Source of the DNA: Legionella sp.
Lineage (GTDB): Bacteria; Pseudomonadota; Gammaproteobacteria; Legionellales; Legionellaceae
Assembly: GCA_030680075.1 (NCBI GenBank)
Contig: JAUXWR010000460.1
Coordinates: 1 to 64,000 of the forward strand
Length of the DNA: 64,000 nt
Reading direction: 5' to 3'
In this document: positions 9,883 to 17,427 of the stretch, in pieces
Position numbering within the stretch: the first letter of the stretch is position 1
How the letters are laid out: each line of letters begins with the position of its first letter
The notes under the pieces: generated by a model
Databases searched by the model: none
Seen by the model: only the letters and a program-made list of their open reading frames with translations
Told to the model about the DNA's origin: nothing
Position numbers and translations under genes: made by a program

Positions 9883-10737
9883 TCAATTAACGATAAATTT
9901 TTTCATAATGCCCTGAGTAAAGGCCATGGGAAATATCGTGTCGTGATCCATGTCATTAATAATGCTTATACTCGTGTGTAGATTGTGGTGCGGTTTGTTA
10001 ATAATTAATGCGTGCAAACGTTTCAGATCATTGACCATCTTGTAATCACCATTGTTTTCGTTCGCTCCAATAATAAAGCTCACATTGGTGCGTTTATTCA
10101 GATTAAAATCTGTTTTATTTTGTGCCCTATTCAATAATAAATACTGGTCATACCAGAGAGAGGGGCTAACGATGACATAATTATTAATAATTTCAGGATG
10201 ATTAAGTAATAAATAAACACCAAATAAACCGCCATAAGAATGCCCAATAAACGTGGCATCCTGACTTATTCTATAATGTTTCTGCAAAAAGGGGATTAAT
10301 TCAGCGCTGATAAAGCGGAAGAATTTTTCCGCGCCACCTGAGTATTTTTGATACTGAGGCCCATAACCACCGCCACTGATATAGCTTGGTGTATAGTCTC
10401 GAGTGCGGTTTGTCTTATAGCCCAGATCATTGTCGTATGCTATGCCAACAAGGATACTTTTCTCAATTCGGTTTCTTTCAGATAAATGCTCGCTTATTTG
10501 TTTTGCCAGGGCAAAACTGTAGTCAGCATCCAGTAAGTAAATAATGGGGTAATTTTTACCACTGGAACGATAACCTTTGGGTAGGCTAATAAATAACTTA
10601 TAGCTTACGCCATTTGTTTCAGACTGGATTTGTTGCACCTGGGTGTTTGGCAACACTACATTAGTGCTCGACGATTTAGCCATTATTGGTGTGCACAAAG
10701 CCATTGAAAGCAGGAATAGCAAGGTGTAATTATTCAC
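9883..10737 (-). CDS. Exported alpha/beta hydrolase, esterase-D / IroE-like
   Basis: 284 aa with an N-terminal signal peptide ending near AKSSS (residue 22). The nucleophile elbow GHSYGG (Ser near residue 166) and the late His in MDHDTIFP (near 266) fit the COG2819 esterase family, which includes siderophore esterases such as IroE and Fes-like enzymes. Translation most likely starts at a GTG (10737) with AGAGAG upstream. No siderophore genes are adjacent, so the substrate is open. The periplasm is the expected location. Confidence 0.85.
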   Translation of the reverse strand: MNNYTLLFLLSMALCTPIMAKSSSTNVVLPNTQVQQIQSETNGVSYKLFISLPKGYRSSGKNYPIIYLLDADYSFALAKQISEHLSERNRIEKSILVGIAYDNDLGYKTNRTRDYTPSYISGGGYGPQYQKYSGGAEKFFRFISAELIPFLQKHYRISQDATFIGHSYGGLFGVYLLLNHPEIINNYVIVSPSLWYDQYLLLNRAQNKTDFNLNKRTNVSFIIGANENNGDYKMVNDLKRLHALIINKPHHNLHTSISIINDMDHDTIFPMAFTQGIMKKFIVN

Positions 10738-10982
10738 GGTTACTCTCTAAAAAATAAATGGTTTTAGTAATATCACATAATCTCAAGCACGTCGGTTTTT
10801 TTCAAACACCGTGCCATTTGGCTTAGGATTTTTGGGCTTCACATTAGCAATGTACCCCAATGTATATTGACTAAGTGAGGGTTTTTAACTACTTTTTTAT
10901 AAAATGGATGACTTTAATAAACATTATGCGCATCATCTACAGTTAGTCCTTTGAGAATAATGAATTAAAACAAGGATATATA

Positions 10983-12674
10983 ATGCATGATACGCTCCCT
11001 CTGATTACGACTATTGCTATGGGGTTCGGTTTAGCGCTATTCATGGGGTTTATTGCGGTACGCTTTAAATTGCCTCCATTGGTCGGGTATTTGTTAGCAG
11101 GAGTGGTTATTGGTCCTTTTACGCCAGGACTTATGGCAGATGTTCAAATTGCTCAGGAACTTGCAGAAATTGGCGTAATGCTGCTGATGTTTGGTGTGGG
11201 TTTGCATTTTTCACTATCCGATTTAATAAGAGTGAGGAAAATTGCCATTCCTGGCGCTATTGTTCAAATGGTTGCGGCTACTCTCCTTGGGGGTGGTTCA
11301 GCTCTAATGTGGGGCTGGAGTTATGGCAGCGCACTGATTTTTGGTTTGTCGCTCTCGGTAGCGAGTACGGTTGTACTGCTACGAGCTCTCGAAGAGAGAA
11401 GGGCATTAGATTCAATTAATGGCCATATTGCAGTCGGATGGTTGTTGGTTGAAGACTTGGCTATGGTGGTTGTTCTGGTATTAATGCCGCCGCTTTCTCA
11501 GTGGCTTGGTGGTAACACTGGCAGTCTACCTCAGCCTTTATGGCTAGTTCTTGGTATTACCTTTCTTAAAGTATCAACCTTTATTGCGTTTATGCTTTTG
11601 GTGGGACGGCGGTTTTTTCCGAAGATTCTCTGGCATGTCGCCCGCACAGGTTCACGTGAATTATTCACGCTATGTGTTATTACCGCGGCAATCAGTATTG
11701 CTTATGTCGCGGCCAAATTGTTTGGCGTGTCGTTTGCCCTTGGCGCTTTTTTTGCGGGCATGATAATGCGAGAGTCGTCCTTCAGTCATCGTGCGGCTGA
11801 AGAGTCCTTGCCACTTAGAGATGCTTTTGCCGTATTATTTTTTGTTGCAGTGGGAATGCTCTTTGATCCCTCCGTTTTGATTAACCAGCCGTTTAAGGTT
11901 TTAACAGTAATTGGCATTATCGTTGTCGGAAAATCAATAGCGGCTTTTTTTCTCGTTCTGGCATTTCGTTATCCTTTACAATCCGCTTTGATAGTATCAG
12001 CAAGCCTTGCTCAAATTGGAGAGTTTTCTTTTATTTTGGCAGAACTTGGGGTGCGATTAGGCATGCTTCCGGTTGAAGGGCGCAGCTTTATTCTTGCCGG
12101 CGCGCTTATCTCTATGGCGATTAATCCGCTTATTTTTAAATTGATAGACCCAGTCTATGCCTGGGTTAAATCGCACCTTAAACTGGTAGAGATTTTTAAA
12201 CGACGTGATGATCCTTTATCTGAATTACCCCGGTCCACTACTGAGGAGTTTCTTGCCGGGCAAGTCGTGCTTGTAGGGTATGGGCGTGTTGGAAAACGTA
12301 TCGCGCAGCTACTCTCTGAAAAAGCGATACCTTATGTTGTAGTTGATGAAAATAGAGAGTTAATTGTCAGTTTACGAGCCGATGGTATTCCTGCGGTTTA
12401 TGGTGATGCATCTGATCCTTCTGTGCTCATTCAAGGTCATATCGCACGCGCCAGTATGCTCATGATTGTCATATCAGATACAGTGCATGTAAGGAAGATG
12501 ATTCAGTGTGCTTATAAACTTAACCCGGAAATAGAGATAGTTGTTCGTACGCATGATGAGGAGGAGGCGGTATTGTTGCAGAGGGAAGTGAGTGGAAAGG
12601 TGTTTTTTGCAGAAGGCGAGATCGCCAAAAATATGGGACTTTATGCCTTGGACAGGTATGGCAAATTGCCATGA
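10983..12674 (+). CDS. ybaL: Monovalent cation:proton antiporter with RCK domain, YbaL
   Basis: 563 aa, nearly the length of E. coli YbaL (558 aa), and recognisably similar throughout. The N-terminal CPA2 membrane domain has LPPLVGYLLAGVVIGPFTPG, LLMFGVGLHFS, VGWLLVEDL and SFALGAFFAGM. A C-terminal TrkA-N (RCK) domain starts near residue 427 with the dinucleotide-binding GYGRVGKR. Kef/YbaL-type proteins exchange K+ or Na+ for H+ under control of the nucleotide-binding domain. No KefF-type partner is next to it. It ends 7 bases from the convergent gene on the other strand. Confidence 0.95.
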   Translation: MHDTLPLITTIAMGFGLALFMGFIAVRFKLPPLVGYLLAGVVIGPFTPGLMADVQIAQELAEIGVMLLMFGVGLHFSLSDLIRVRKIAIPGAIVQMVAATLLGGGSALMWGWSYGSALIFGLSLSVASTVVLLRALEERRALDSINGHIAVGWLLVEDLAMVVVLVLMPPLSQWLGGNTGSLPQPLWLVLGITFLKVSTFIAFMLLVGRRFFPKILWHVARTGSRELFTLCVITAAISIAYVAAKLFGVSFALGAFFAGMIMRESSFSHRAAEESLPLRDAFAVLFFVAVGMLFDPSVLINQPFKVLTVIGIIVVGKSIAAFFLVLAFRYPLQSALIVSASLAQIGEFSFILAELGVRLGMLPVEGRSFILAGALISMAINPLIFKLIDPVYAWVKSHLKLVEIFKRRDDPLSELPRSTTEEFLAGQVVLVGYGRVGKRIAQLLSEKAIPYVVVDENRELIVSLRADGIPAVYGDASDPSVLIQGHIARASMLMIVISDTVHVRKMIQCAYKLNPEIEIVVRTHDEEEAVLLQREVSGKVFFAEGEIAKNMGLYALDRYGKLP

Positions 12675-12681
12675 TATAAGG

Positions 12682-13710
12682 CTATTTGCCACCAAAACAG
12701 GTATTGAGCGTAACCGCATTATTTACAGGAAGCCAGTGCCCATATGCCTCCCCATGCCAACGTAGGGTTTCTTTTAGCTTTGCATCGACCGTCTGTTGCG
12801 TGATGCCCCGTCGTTTAATCCAGTCAGGACAACGTTTTTTAACTTGCCTTCTAATTTGGCTGCGGGTAAACGTATACCGAGAGGGGTTTAATGCTTCATT
12901 TAAGTTATCTGATATGTAGGGTTTTAGCAGATTTTCCTTGTTGATGTTCGAAGAAAATTCCCATTGGTCACCCTTTAATACAAGAATTGGGGGTAAGGTG
13001 TGCTTGCCAATTTTTACGCTATGAGCAAGATTCATATAAAATTTCCATCCTGCATAATTAGCGGATAAATCTCCATTGGAATAAATGCCATTCACCAGTG
13101 TACCTAAATAGGTCTGTTCAAGGATCTTGCCATAAGTAACAATGGCTGCACGCGCTTTTGAGGGTGCTTTTCCCTGATTGATGTAATGCGTATAAATCTG
13201 GTAATAAGTATGACCTTGCATGAAAAAATGTCCAAGCTTGTCTGTACCAAAATAATGACCGTACATATTAATGGTCGGTGTAAGTCCGATAAGAGAAAGA
13301 GGCGACTGCGAAAAAGAAAGCCAATAGACCGTTTTCCAGGGTCTGATTTCTTTATATTGTATGGGCTTTGACGCTTCTTGGGAGGCGCGATTCCAGCGCA
13401 ACCAATGAGGGAAACCCGGGCCTGTTTTGTTATAAAGTAAATCAATAAGATAGGCGTCATTACGGCGCAATGCCAATTGCGAGGCTGCGTATCGGCTATG
13501 CGACGCTTTTGGCAGAAGCGTTTGTATTTCCGAGTTGGTTCGCGCTATAACCGTTTCCAGTTGATGGTATAACTTTTGGCTCGCCAGAGGGCCTATGTCC
13601 AACAGCTCGCCGGGTGGAAGGGTGAACTGATCCGTTTCTTCTGCATAAGTTTGCTGTATTGCGGACATGCCGAATACTACTATTAAAAAAAAGAATCTTG
13701 TAATAGTCAT
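12682..13710 (-). CDS. Hypothetical exported protein with DKxxH motif
   Basis: 342 aa, starting with a clear signal peptide (cleavage near TYA-EE, residue 23). The central motif GTDKLGHFFMQGH at residues 155-167, preceded by a hydrophobic segment, recalls the DKxxHF signature of YfiM/DUF2279-like envelope proteins. Later text includes GILEQTY-like and YSNGDLSANYAGW segments. Function is unknown; an enzyme acting in the periplasm on lipid or glycan would fit conserved His and Asp residues, but this is a guess. No operon partner. Confidence 0.75.
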   Translation of the reverse strand: MTITRFFFLIVVFGMSAIQQTYAEETDQFTLPPGELLDIGPLASQKLYHQLETVIARTNSEIQTLLPKASHSRYAASQLALRRNDAYLIDLLYNKTGPGFPHWLRWNRASQEASKPIQYKEIRPWKTVYWLSFSQSPLSLIGLTPTINMYGHYFGTDKLGHFFMQGHTYYQIYTHYINQGKAPSKARAAIVTYGKILEQTYLGTLVNGIYSNGDLSANYAGWKFYMNLAHSVKIGKHTLPPILVLKGDQWEFSSNINKENLLKPYISDNLNEALNPSRYTFTRSQIRRQVKKRCPDWIKRRGITQQTVDAKLKETLRWHGEAYGHWLPVNNAVTLNTCFGGK

Positions 13711-13781
13711 TTAACGTTCTTCCCTGAACTGATTAAGACATTAGAATACAAATCCTTTCCCGCTGTCCAGTCAAATCGTCA

Positions 13782-14405
13782 TCATGGTATTAGAAAATCA
13801 AACGTTCCAGACTTTGCGCCCAGGATGGTTTCAAGCATGTCTTGTAACGCCTTCAGGTAGTTATGGCGTTGCTCGGTTGTTAGTGCTAATAACCCTGAGT
13901 CCAATACAAATTGCGAGCCCGCCAAAATCAGTTGGAGTGTTTCAAGCCTTATCTCGCGGGAGAAAAGTTTGGTTTTATACCCTTCATTTAATGCATGAGT
14001 TAGTAGCGGGCCAATGGTATGAAGCGTTCGGACGTTTAACTCTTCTTGCAACTCGCGGTTTTCTGCTTCATGTAAAACCGCCATAACAAATGGCTGAGTT
14101 TTTGATTTTTTTTCTTCACCGGCTATCATCAGTTTGATTTTTTCCAGGGGTGAAATGTGTTTATTTTCAATTATTGATTGAAAATAAAGCTCCATGTCGC
14201 TGGCAATATTGTCCACAATGGCCGTGAGGATGTCCCTCTTTGTTTTAAAATAGTAGTAAAAAGTTCCCTTTGCAATTTGAGCTTCTTTAATGATTGCTTC
14301 AATAGAGGTATGTGCGTAGCCCTTTTTTTCAAACAAATCTTTCGCAACCTGAATGATTTCAGCTTTTCTAATTTCGGGATTTTTAACGATTCTTTTTATA
14401 GTCAT
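13782..14405 (-). CDS. TetR/AcrR-family transcriptional repressor
   Basis: 207 aa from the ATG at 14405; an in-frame TTG at 14435 would add ten residues but lies inside a likely operator. The N-terminal HTH reads IIQVAKDLFEKKGYAHTSIEAIIKEAQIAKGTFYYYFKTKRDIL in several conserved steps, a standard TetR helix-turn-helix. The C-terminal ligand domain is not assignable. It is divergent from the MFS exporter at 14570 and very probably represses it and itself through the palindrome at 14505-14525, with efflux of the inducing compound as the outcome. Confidence 0.92.
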   Translation of the reverse strand: MTIKRIVKNPEIRKAEIIQVAKDLFEKKGYAHTSIEAIIKEAQIAKGTFYYYFKTKRDILTAIVDNIASDMELYFQSIIENKHISPLEKIKLMIAGEEKKSKTQPFVMAVLHEAENRELQEELNVRTLHTIGPLLTHALNEGYKTKLFSREIRLETLQLILAGSQFVLDSGLLALTTEQRHNYLKALQDMLETILGAKSGTFDFLIP

Positions 14406-14423
14406 CTTATATGCGTCTAAAAA

Positions 14424-14435
14424 TTGACTCGTCAA
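14424..14435. promoter_or_regulatory. Small palindrome at the tetR 5' end
   Basis: TTGAC-TC-GTCAA is a perfect 5-bp inverted repeat with a 2-base spacer, just upstream of the preferred tetR ATG. It may be a secondary operator or overlap the tetR promoter. Confidence 0.35.
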
Positions 14436-14504
14436 TATAAAGGAATGTCAGGAAAAATGTCAAATTGAGGGCTTTGGGTTGACGCAACGATTTGAGTGCA
14501 ATAT

Positions 14505-14525
14505 ACTGACCGACGGTCGGTCGGT
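14505..14525. promoter_or_regulatory. TetR-type operator between tetR and the MFS gene
   Basis: The core ACCGAC-G-GTCGGT (14509-14521) is a palindrome around one central base. The symmetry extends to 14505-14525 with one mismatched pair. GACCGACNGTCGGTC-like sites are a recognised TetR/AcrR operator form. The position, about 45 bases before the MFS start and between the divergent genes, fits repression of both. Confidence 0.65.
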
Positions 14526-14569
14526 GAAGTTGTGCCGACTTGTCAGGATGTGGATAGAGGAGAAAGATT

Positions 14570-15898
14570 TTGAAAAGCACAGGTACTCAATTGGACAATC
14601 CTATTTTTTCAGCGAATGAGTTAGATGAAACTAAATCGTTGGTGCCTTTTTTTATTTTATGGGTTGGGCAATTTCTGTCTACTATAGGGAATGGTATCAG
14701 CATTTTTGTAATGGGGATTTATGTTTATCAGGTAACAGGCTCTGCCATCTATTACTCTTTACTTTTACTTGTTTCATTTATGCCATCAATAATTTTAAAG
14801 CCCTTAGGCGGTGCCTTGGCGGATAGAAACGATAGACGCGTATTAATGTTATTCGGCGATGTTGGGTCTTTCGCCTGTATGTTATTTATTATTGCGATGT
14901 TAACCGACAAGAGTCTCTCTTTGTGGCCAATTTATATAGGCATCGGTTGTAGTTCGATATGCAATGCTATCCATAATCCTGCTTTTAAAGCATCAGTAAC
15001 GGATTTGGTTGACCGCGATTTTTACGCCAAAGCCAGCGGACTCATGCAGCTTGTTGAGTCATCGAAGTTAATACTTTCACCCATTATTGCCGGTATTTTG
15101 ATGGGCTTTATGGAGGTGAGATCAATTCTCGTCATTGATTTGGCGAGCTTTCTTTTAGCGGCTTTTTCGTTAATCTGGGTTAAGTGCAAGGTGACGGCTC
15201 ATTGTGCTTTACAAGAAAATTCTTTACGGGACGATTTGTTTGCCGGTTTTCGATTTGTTTACCTTAATAAGGGCATATTATATTTACTGGGAATGACGGC
15301 TTTAATAACTTTTTTTATTGGTTTTCTCCAGGCATTATGGGGGCCTATGGTATTGTCGTTTGCTAGTGCAAAGCAGTATGGCATCTCATTAACTATAGCT
15401 ACTTGTGGCATGTTAGTGAGCAGTATGTTTATTGGTTTAGTGAGTCGGTTTGATAAAAAAACCATGATTCTGTCTGTCGGCTTTTTTCTAGCAGGCATCT
15501 GTTTTGCTTGTATGGGTATTTCCGTCAAATTAAGTGTGATTACAAGTTTTGCTTTTATGTTTTTTTTAACGTTGCCCTTTATCAATACAAGCCTTGATGT
15601 CTTGATAAGAAATAATGTCGATAATGAAATGCAAGGTAGGGTTTGGTCCATTGTTTCACTTATCTCCCAGTCAGGATTATTGGTGGCGCTGGGAGTTGCC
15701 GGATTTTTAGCGGATAAATTATTTAATCCTTTATTAACCGCAGAGGGAGTTCTTGCGCATTCCGTTGGATTACTGATTGGAACGGGTAGCAATCGTGGTA
15801 TCGGTTTACTTTTTATTTTATCAGGATTGGCTATTTCTTTGGCAGGATTGGTTTTGGGGCGACTAAAGGTTGTGCGTGAATTGGAACACCCTGTTTGA
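14570..15898 (+). CDS. MFS drug exporter (MefA/EntS-like, MFS_3)
   Basis: 442 aa with about 12 hydrophobic segments. Family marks include ATIGNGISIFVMGIYVYQVTGSA-type text near residue 25 and the loop GGALADRNDRRVLM near 80 between helices 2 and 3. Related proteins export macrolides or siderophores; the substrate here is unknown. Translation starts at a TTG (14570): GAGGAG lies 7 bases upstream and no in-frame ATG is nearby. Control by the divergent TetR gene is likely. A hairpin follows the stop codon. Confidence 0.9.
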   Translation: MKSTGTQLDNPIFSANELDETKSLVPFFILWVGQFLSTIGNGISIFVMGIYVYQVTGSAIYYSLLLLVSFMPSIILKPLGGALADRNDRRVLMLFGDVGSFACMLFIIAMLTDKSLSLWPIYIGIGCSSICNAIHNPAFKASVTDLVDRDFYAKASGLMQLVESSKLILSPIIAGILMGFMEVRSILVIDLASFLLAAFSLIWVKCKVTAHCALQENSLRDDLFAGFRFVYLNKGILYLLGMTALITFFIGFLQALWGPMVLSFASAKQYGISLTIATCGMLVSSMFIGLVSRFDKKTMILSVGFFLAGICFACMGISVKLSVITSFAFMFFLTLPFINTSLDVLIRNNVDNEMQGRVWSIVSLISQSGLLVALGVAGFLADKLFNPLLTAEGVLAHSVGLLIGTGSNRGIGLLFILSGLAISLAGLVLGRLKVVRELEHPV

Positions 15899-15899
15899 A

Positions 15900-15924
15900 A
15901 CAGAAGGATAATATACCCTTCTGT
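15900..15924. terminator. Hairpin between convergent MFS and cyclophilin genes
   Basis: ACAGAAGG (15900-15907) pairs with CCTTCTGT (15917-15924), an 8-bp stem with a 9-base AT-rich loop. It sits between two convergent stops, where a two-way terminator is expected, but neither side has a T-run. Confidence 0.4.
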
Positions 15925-15941
15925 CATTCCGGCTATTATAG

Positions 15942-16508
15942 TTATTGTTGAATAGTAATGCTTTCAATAACTACAGGCGTAACAGGTCTGTCTTCTGCGT
16001 CTGTAGAGACATTACTAATCTTGTCAGCAATGTCTTGCCCTGAAATTACCTGACCAAAGACATTGTAGCTGCCTTGCAGGTTTGGTGTAGGTGCAACGGT
16101 AATAAAAAATTGACTGCCGTTGGTATTTGGGCCTGCATTAGCCATCGCAAGCACTCCTGGCTTGTCAAAACTGGCATTGGTATTTTCATTATCAAATTGG
16201 TAACCCGGCCCACCGGTTCCATTTCCAAGGGGGTCGCCGCCCTGAATCATAAAGCCACTGATGACACGATGAAAAATCAAGCCATTGTAATAAGGGCGCT
16301 TTACCATTTCTCCGTTTTTTGAATCTTTAAATTCTTTGGTGCCGGTTGCAAGACCCACAAAATTAGCAACGGTCAGAGGCGCCTCTTTGGTAAATAATTC
16401 ACACGTGATACTTCCGACGGAGGTTTTAATAATCGCTGTTTTTGCATGTGCTGACAGGGTGCCTGTTGTTAGCAATAAGCTTATGAATAGTAATGTTATT
16501 TTTTTCAT
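15942..16508 (-). CDS. ppiA: Periplasmic peptidyl-prolyl cis-trans isomerase (cyclophilin A type)
   Basis: 188 aa: a signal peptide (residues 1-22, ending AHA) and one cyclophilin domain. Active-site and CsA-pocket motifs are visible: FHRVISGFMIQGGDP, MANAGPNTNGSQFFIT, and FGQVISGQDI. It catalyses proline isomerisation during folding of exported proteins. AAAGGAG lies 5 bases before the ATG. Single gene. Length agrees with E. coli PpiA (190 aa). Confidence 0.95.
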   Translation of the reverse strand: MKKITLLFISLLLTTGTLSAHAKTAIIKTSVGSITCELFTKEAPLTVANFVGLATGTKEFKDSKNGEMVKRPYYNGLIFHRVISGFMIQGGDPLGNGTGGPGYQFDNENTNASFDKPGVLAMANAGPNTNGSQFFITVAPTPNLQGSYNVFGQVISGQDIADKISNVSTDAEDRPVTPVVIESITIQQ

Positions 16509-16805
16509 TTAAACTCCTTTGATGGCTGCTATGATAGATAAGAAAAACAGTATAGCAGCATTAGTAAAATAGATAGGATAAAATAATAATCATTTTTAAA
16601 ACAAAGGATAACGTCATGCGAGTACGGTTGCAGAGGGAGTTAAGAAAACCCTCCCGTAGCGTATGAATTCTCAGTAGATTAGACAAATCTGGAAGTAATA
16701 TCTAATGTAGCCCGGATTAGCACCGCGTAATCCGGGAGGGGCATTATTCCGGAACATTCTAGACTCTCTACCGCCTTGGTAGAGAGATAAATGACGTTAT
16801 AGCAC
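16509..16805. repeat. Intergenic region with two palindromes
   Basis: No credible gene. CCCGGATTA (16711-16719) pairs with TAATCCGGG (16728-16736), with an 8-base CG-rich loop, inside GTAGCCCGGATTAG-type text common as a dispersed extragenic palindrome. A second stem, CTCTCTACC (16764-16772) with GGTAGAGAG (16778-16786), lies 20 bases from the end of the glyoxalase-fold gene and could stop its transcription, although no T-run follows. A 16-codon ATG frame near 16616 is too short to believe. Confidence 0.55.
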
Positions 16806-17177
16806 TCAGTCTTTTCTCATTGCGACGACGCGTAACCGATTGCCATCGGGATCGAGTGCCAGAAAAGTATAACCATACATGACCAGCGTTGGGGGAAGGG
16901 GTATTGTTATTCCCTTTGCTTGCCATTTTGCAAACAGATCATTAACCTTTTCATGGGTGTCGAGGATAAAAGCTAACTCTCCACTGCCGTTTTTATCGGT
17001 GGGTGGTGGCTCTACCGTCTCTCTGGTTTTCAATCCTAAACTCATTCCATTTGATAATTTAAAGGCATGAAATGACGGGGAGGCTTCTTCCGGTTTCATT
17101 CCCAATATATCCTGATAAAAGGCACTGGTTATTGTAAGATTATCTACATACAGTACGATTGCATTTGGTTCGAACAT
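16806..17177 (-). CDS. VOC / glyoxalase-fold protein
   Basis: A 123-aa single VOC module pair (beta-alpha-beta-beta-beta twice). It begins IVLYVDNLTITSAFYQDILGM and ends with FLALDPDGNRLRV, typical of glyoxalase/bleomycin-resistance/dioxygenase superfamily members. Specific substrate unknown; many such proteins are antibiotic- or metal-binding. AAGGAG lies 6 bases before the ATG. No linked genes. Confidence 0.88.
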   Translation of the reverse strand: MFEPNAIVLYVDNLTITSAFYQDILGMKPEEASPSFHAFKLSNGMSLGLKTRETVEPPPTDKNGSGELAFILDTHEKVNDLFAKWQAKGITIPLPPTLVMYGYTFLALDPDGNRLRVVAMRKD

Positions 17178-17252
17178 CAGTTTCTCCTTGTTATAATGAC
17201 TAATTCAACAAGGAGTTTACTAATACCCATTGACAGTTTTTGTCAGTAGCCA

Positions 17253-17427
17253 AACCGAGCCGCGACCGTCAGGAAGTGTTCACGGAGTCTGCTACTGAAA
17301 AGAGCTACCGGTATTATTCAACGCCCGAGCGCGGCGCCCAATTCCGTGAACACTCCCTAACGGTCGTGGCTCGGTTAGCGCACAAGCTGAAGTAACCGAG
17401 CCGCGACCGTTAGGAAGCGTTCACGGA
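17253..17427. repeat. Three-copy 34-bp repeat (inverted pair plus direct copy)
   Basis: Unit A (17253-17286) begins AACCGAGCCGCGACCG. Unit B (17343-17376) is its inverted copy with a few mismatches, and unit C (17394-17427) is a direct copy. The GC-rich units contrast with the AT-rich surroundings. A and B form a MITE-like element with a 56-base core. Unit C supplies the stop codon and last residues of the aminotransferase-like gene. Confidence 0.7.

Noticed and set aside
13104..13460. 118-aa frame inside the exported 342-aa gene
   Set aside because: Same strand but another frame, with no start signal; the signal-peptide frame is convincing.
15259..15927. 222-aa open frame antisense to the MFS gene
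   Set aside because: Typical Lys/Ile/Pro-rich mirror of a membrane-protein gene; no family resemblance.
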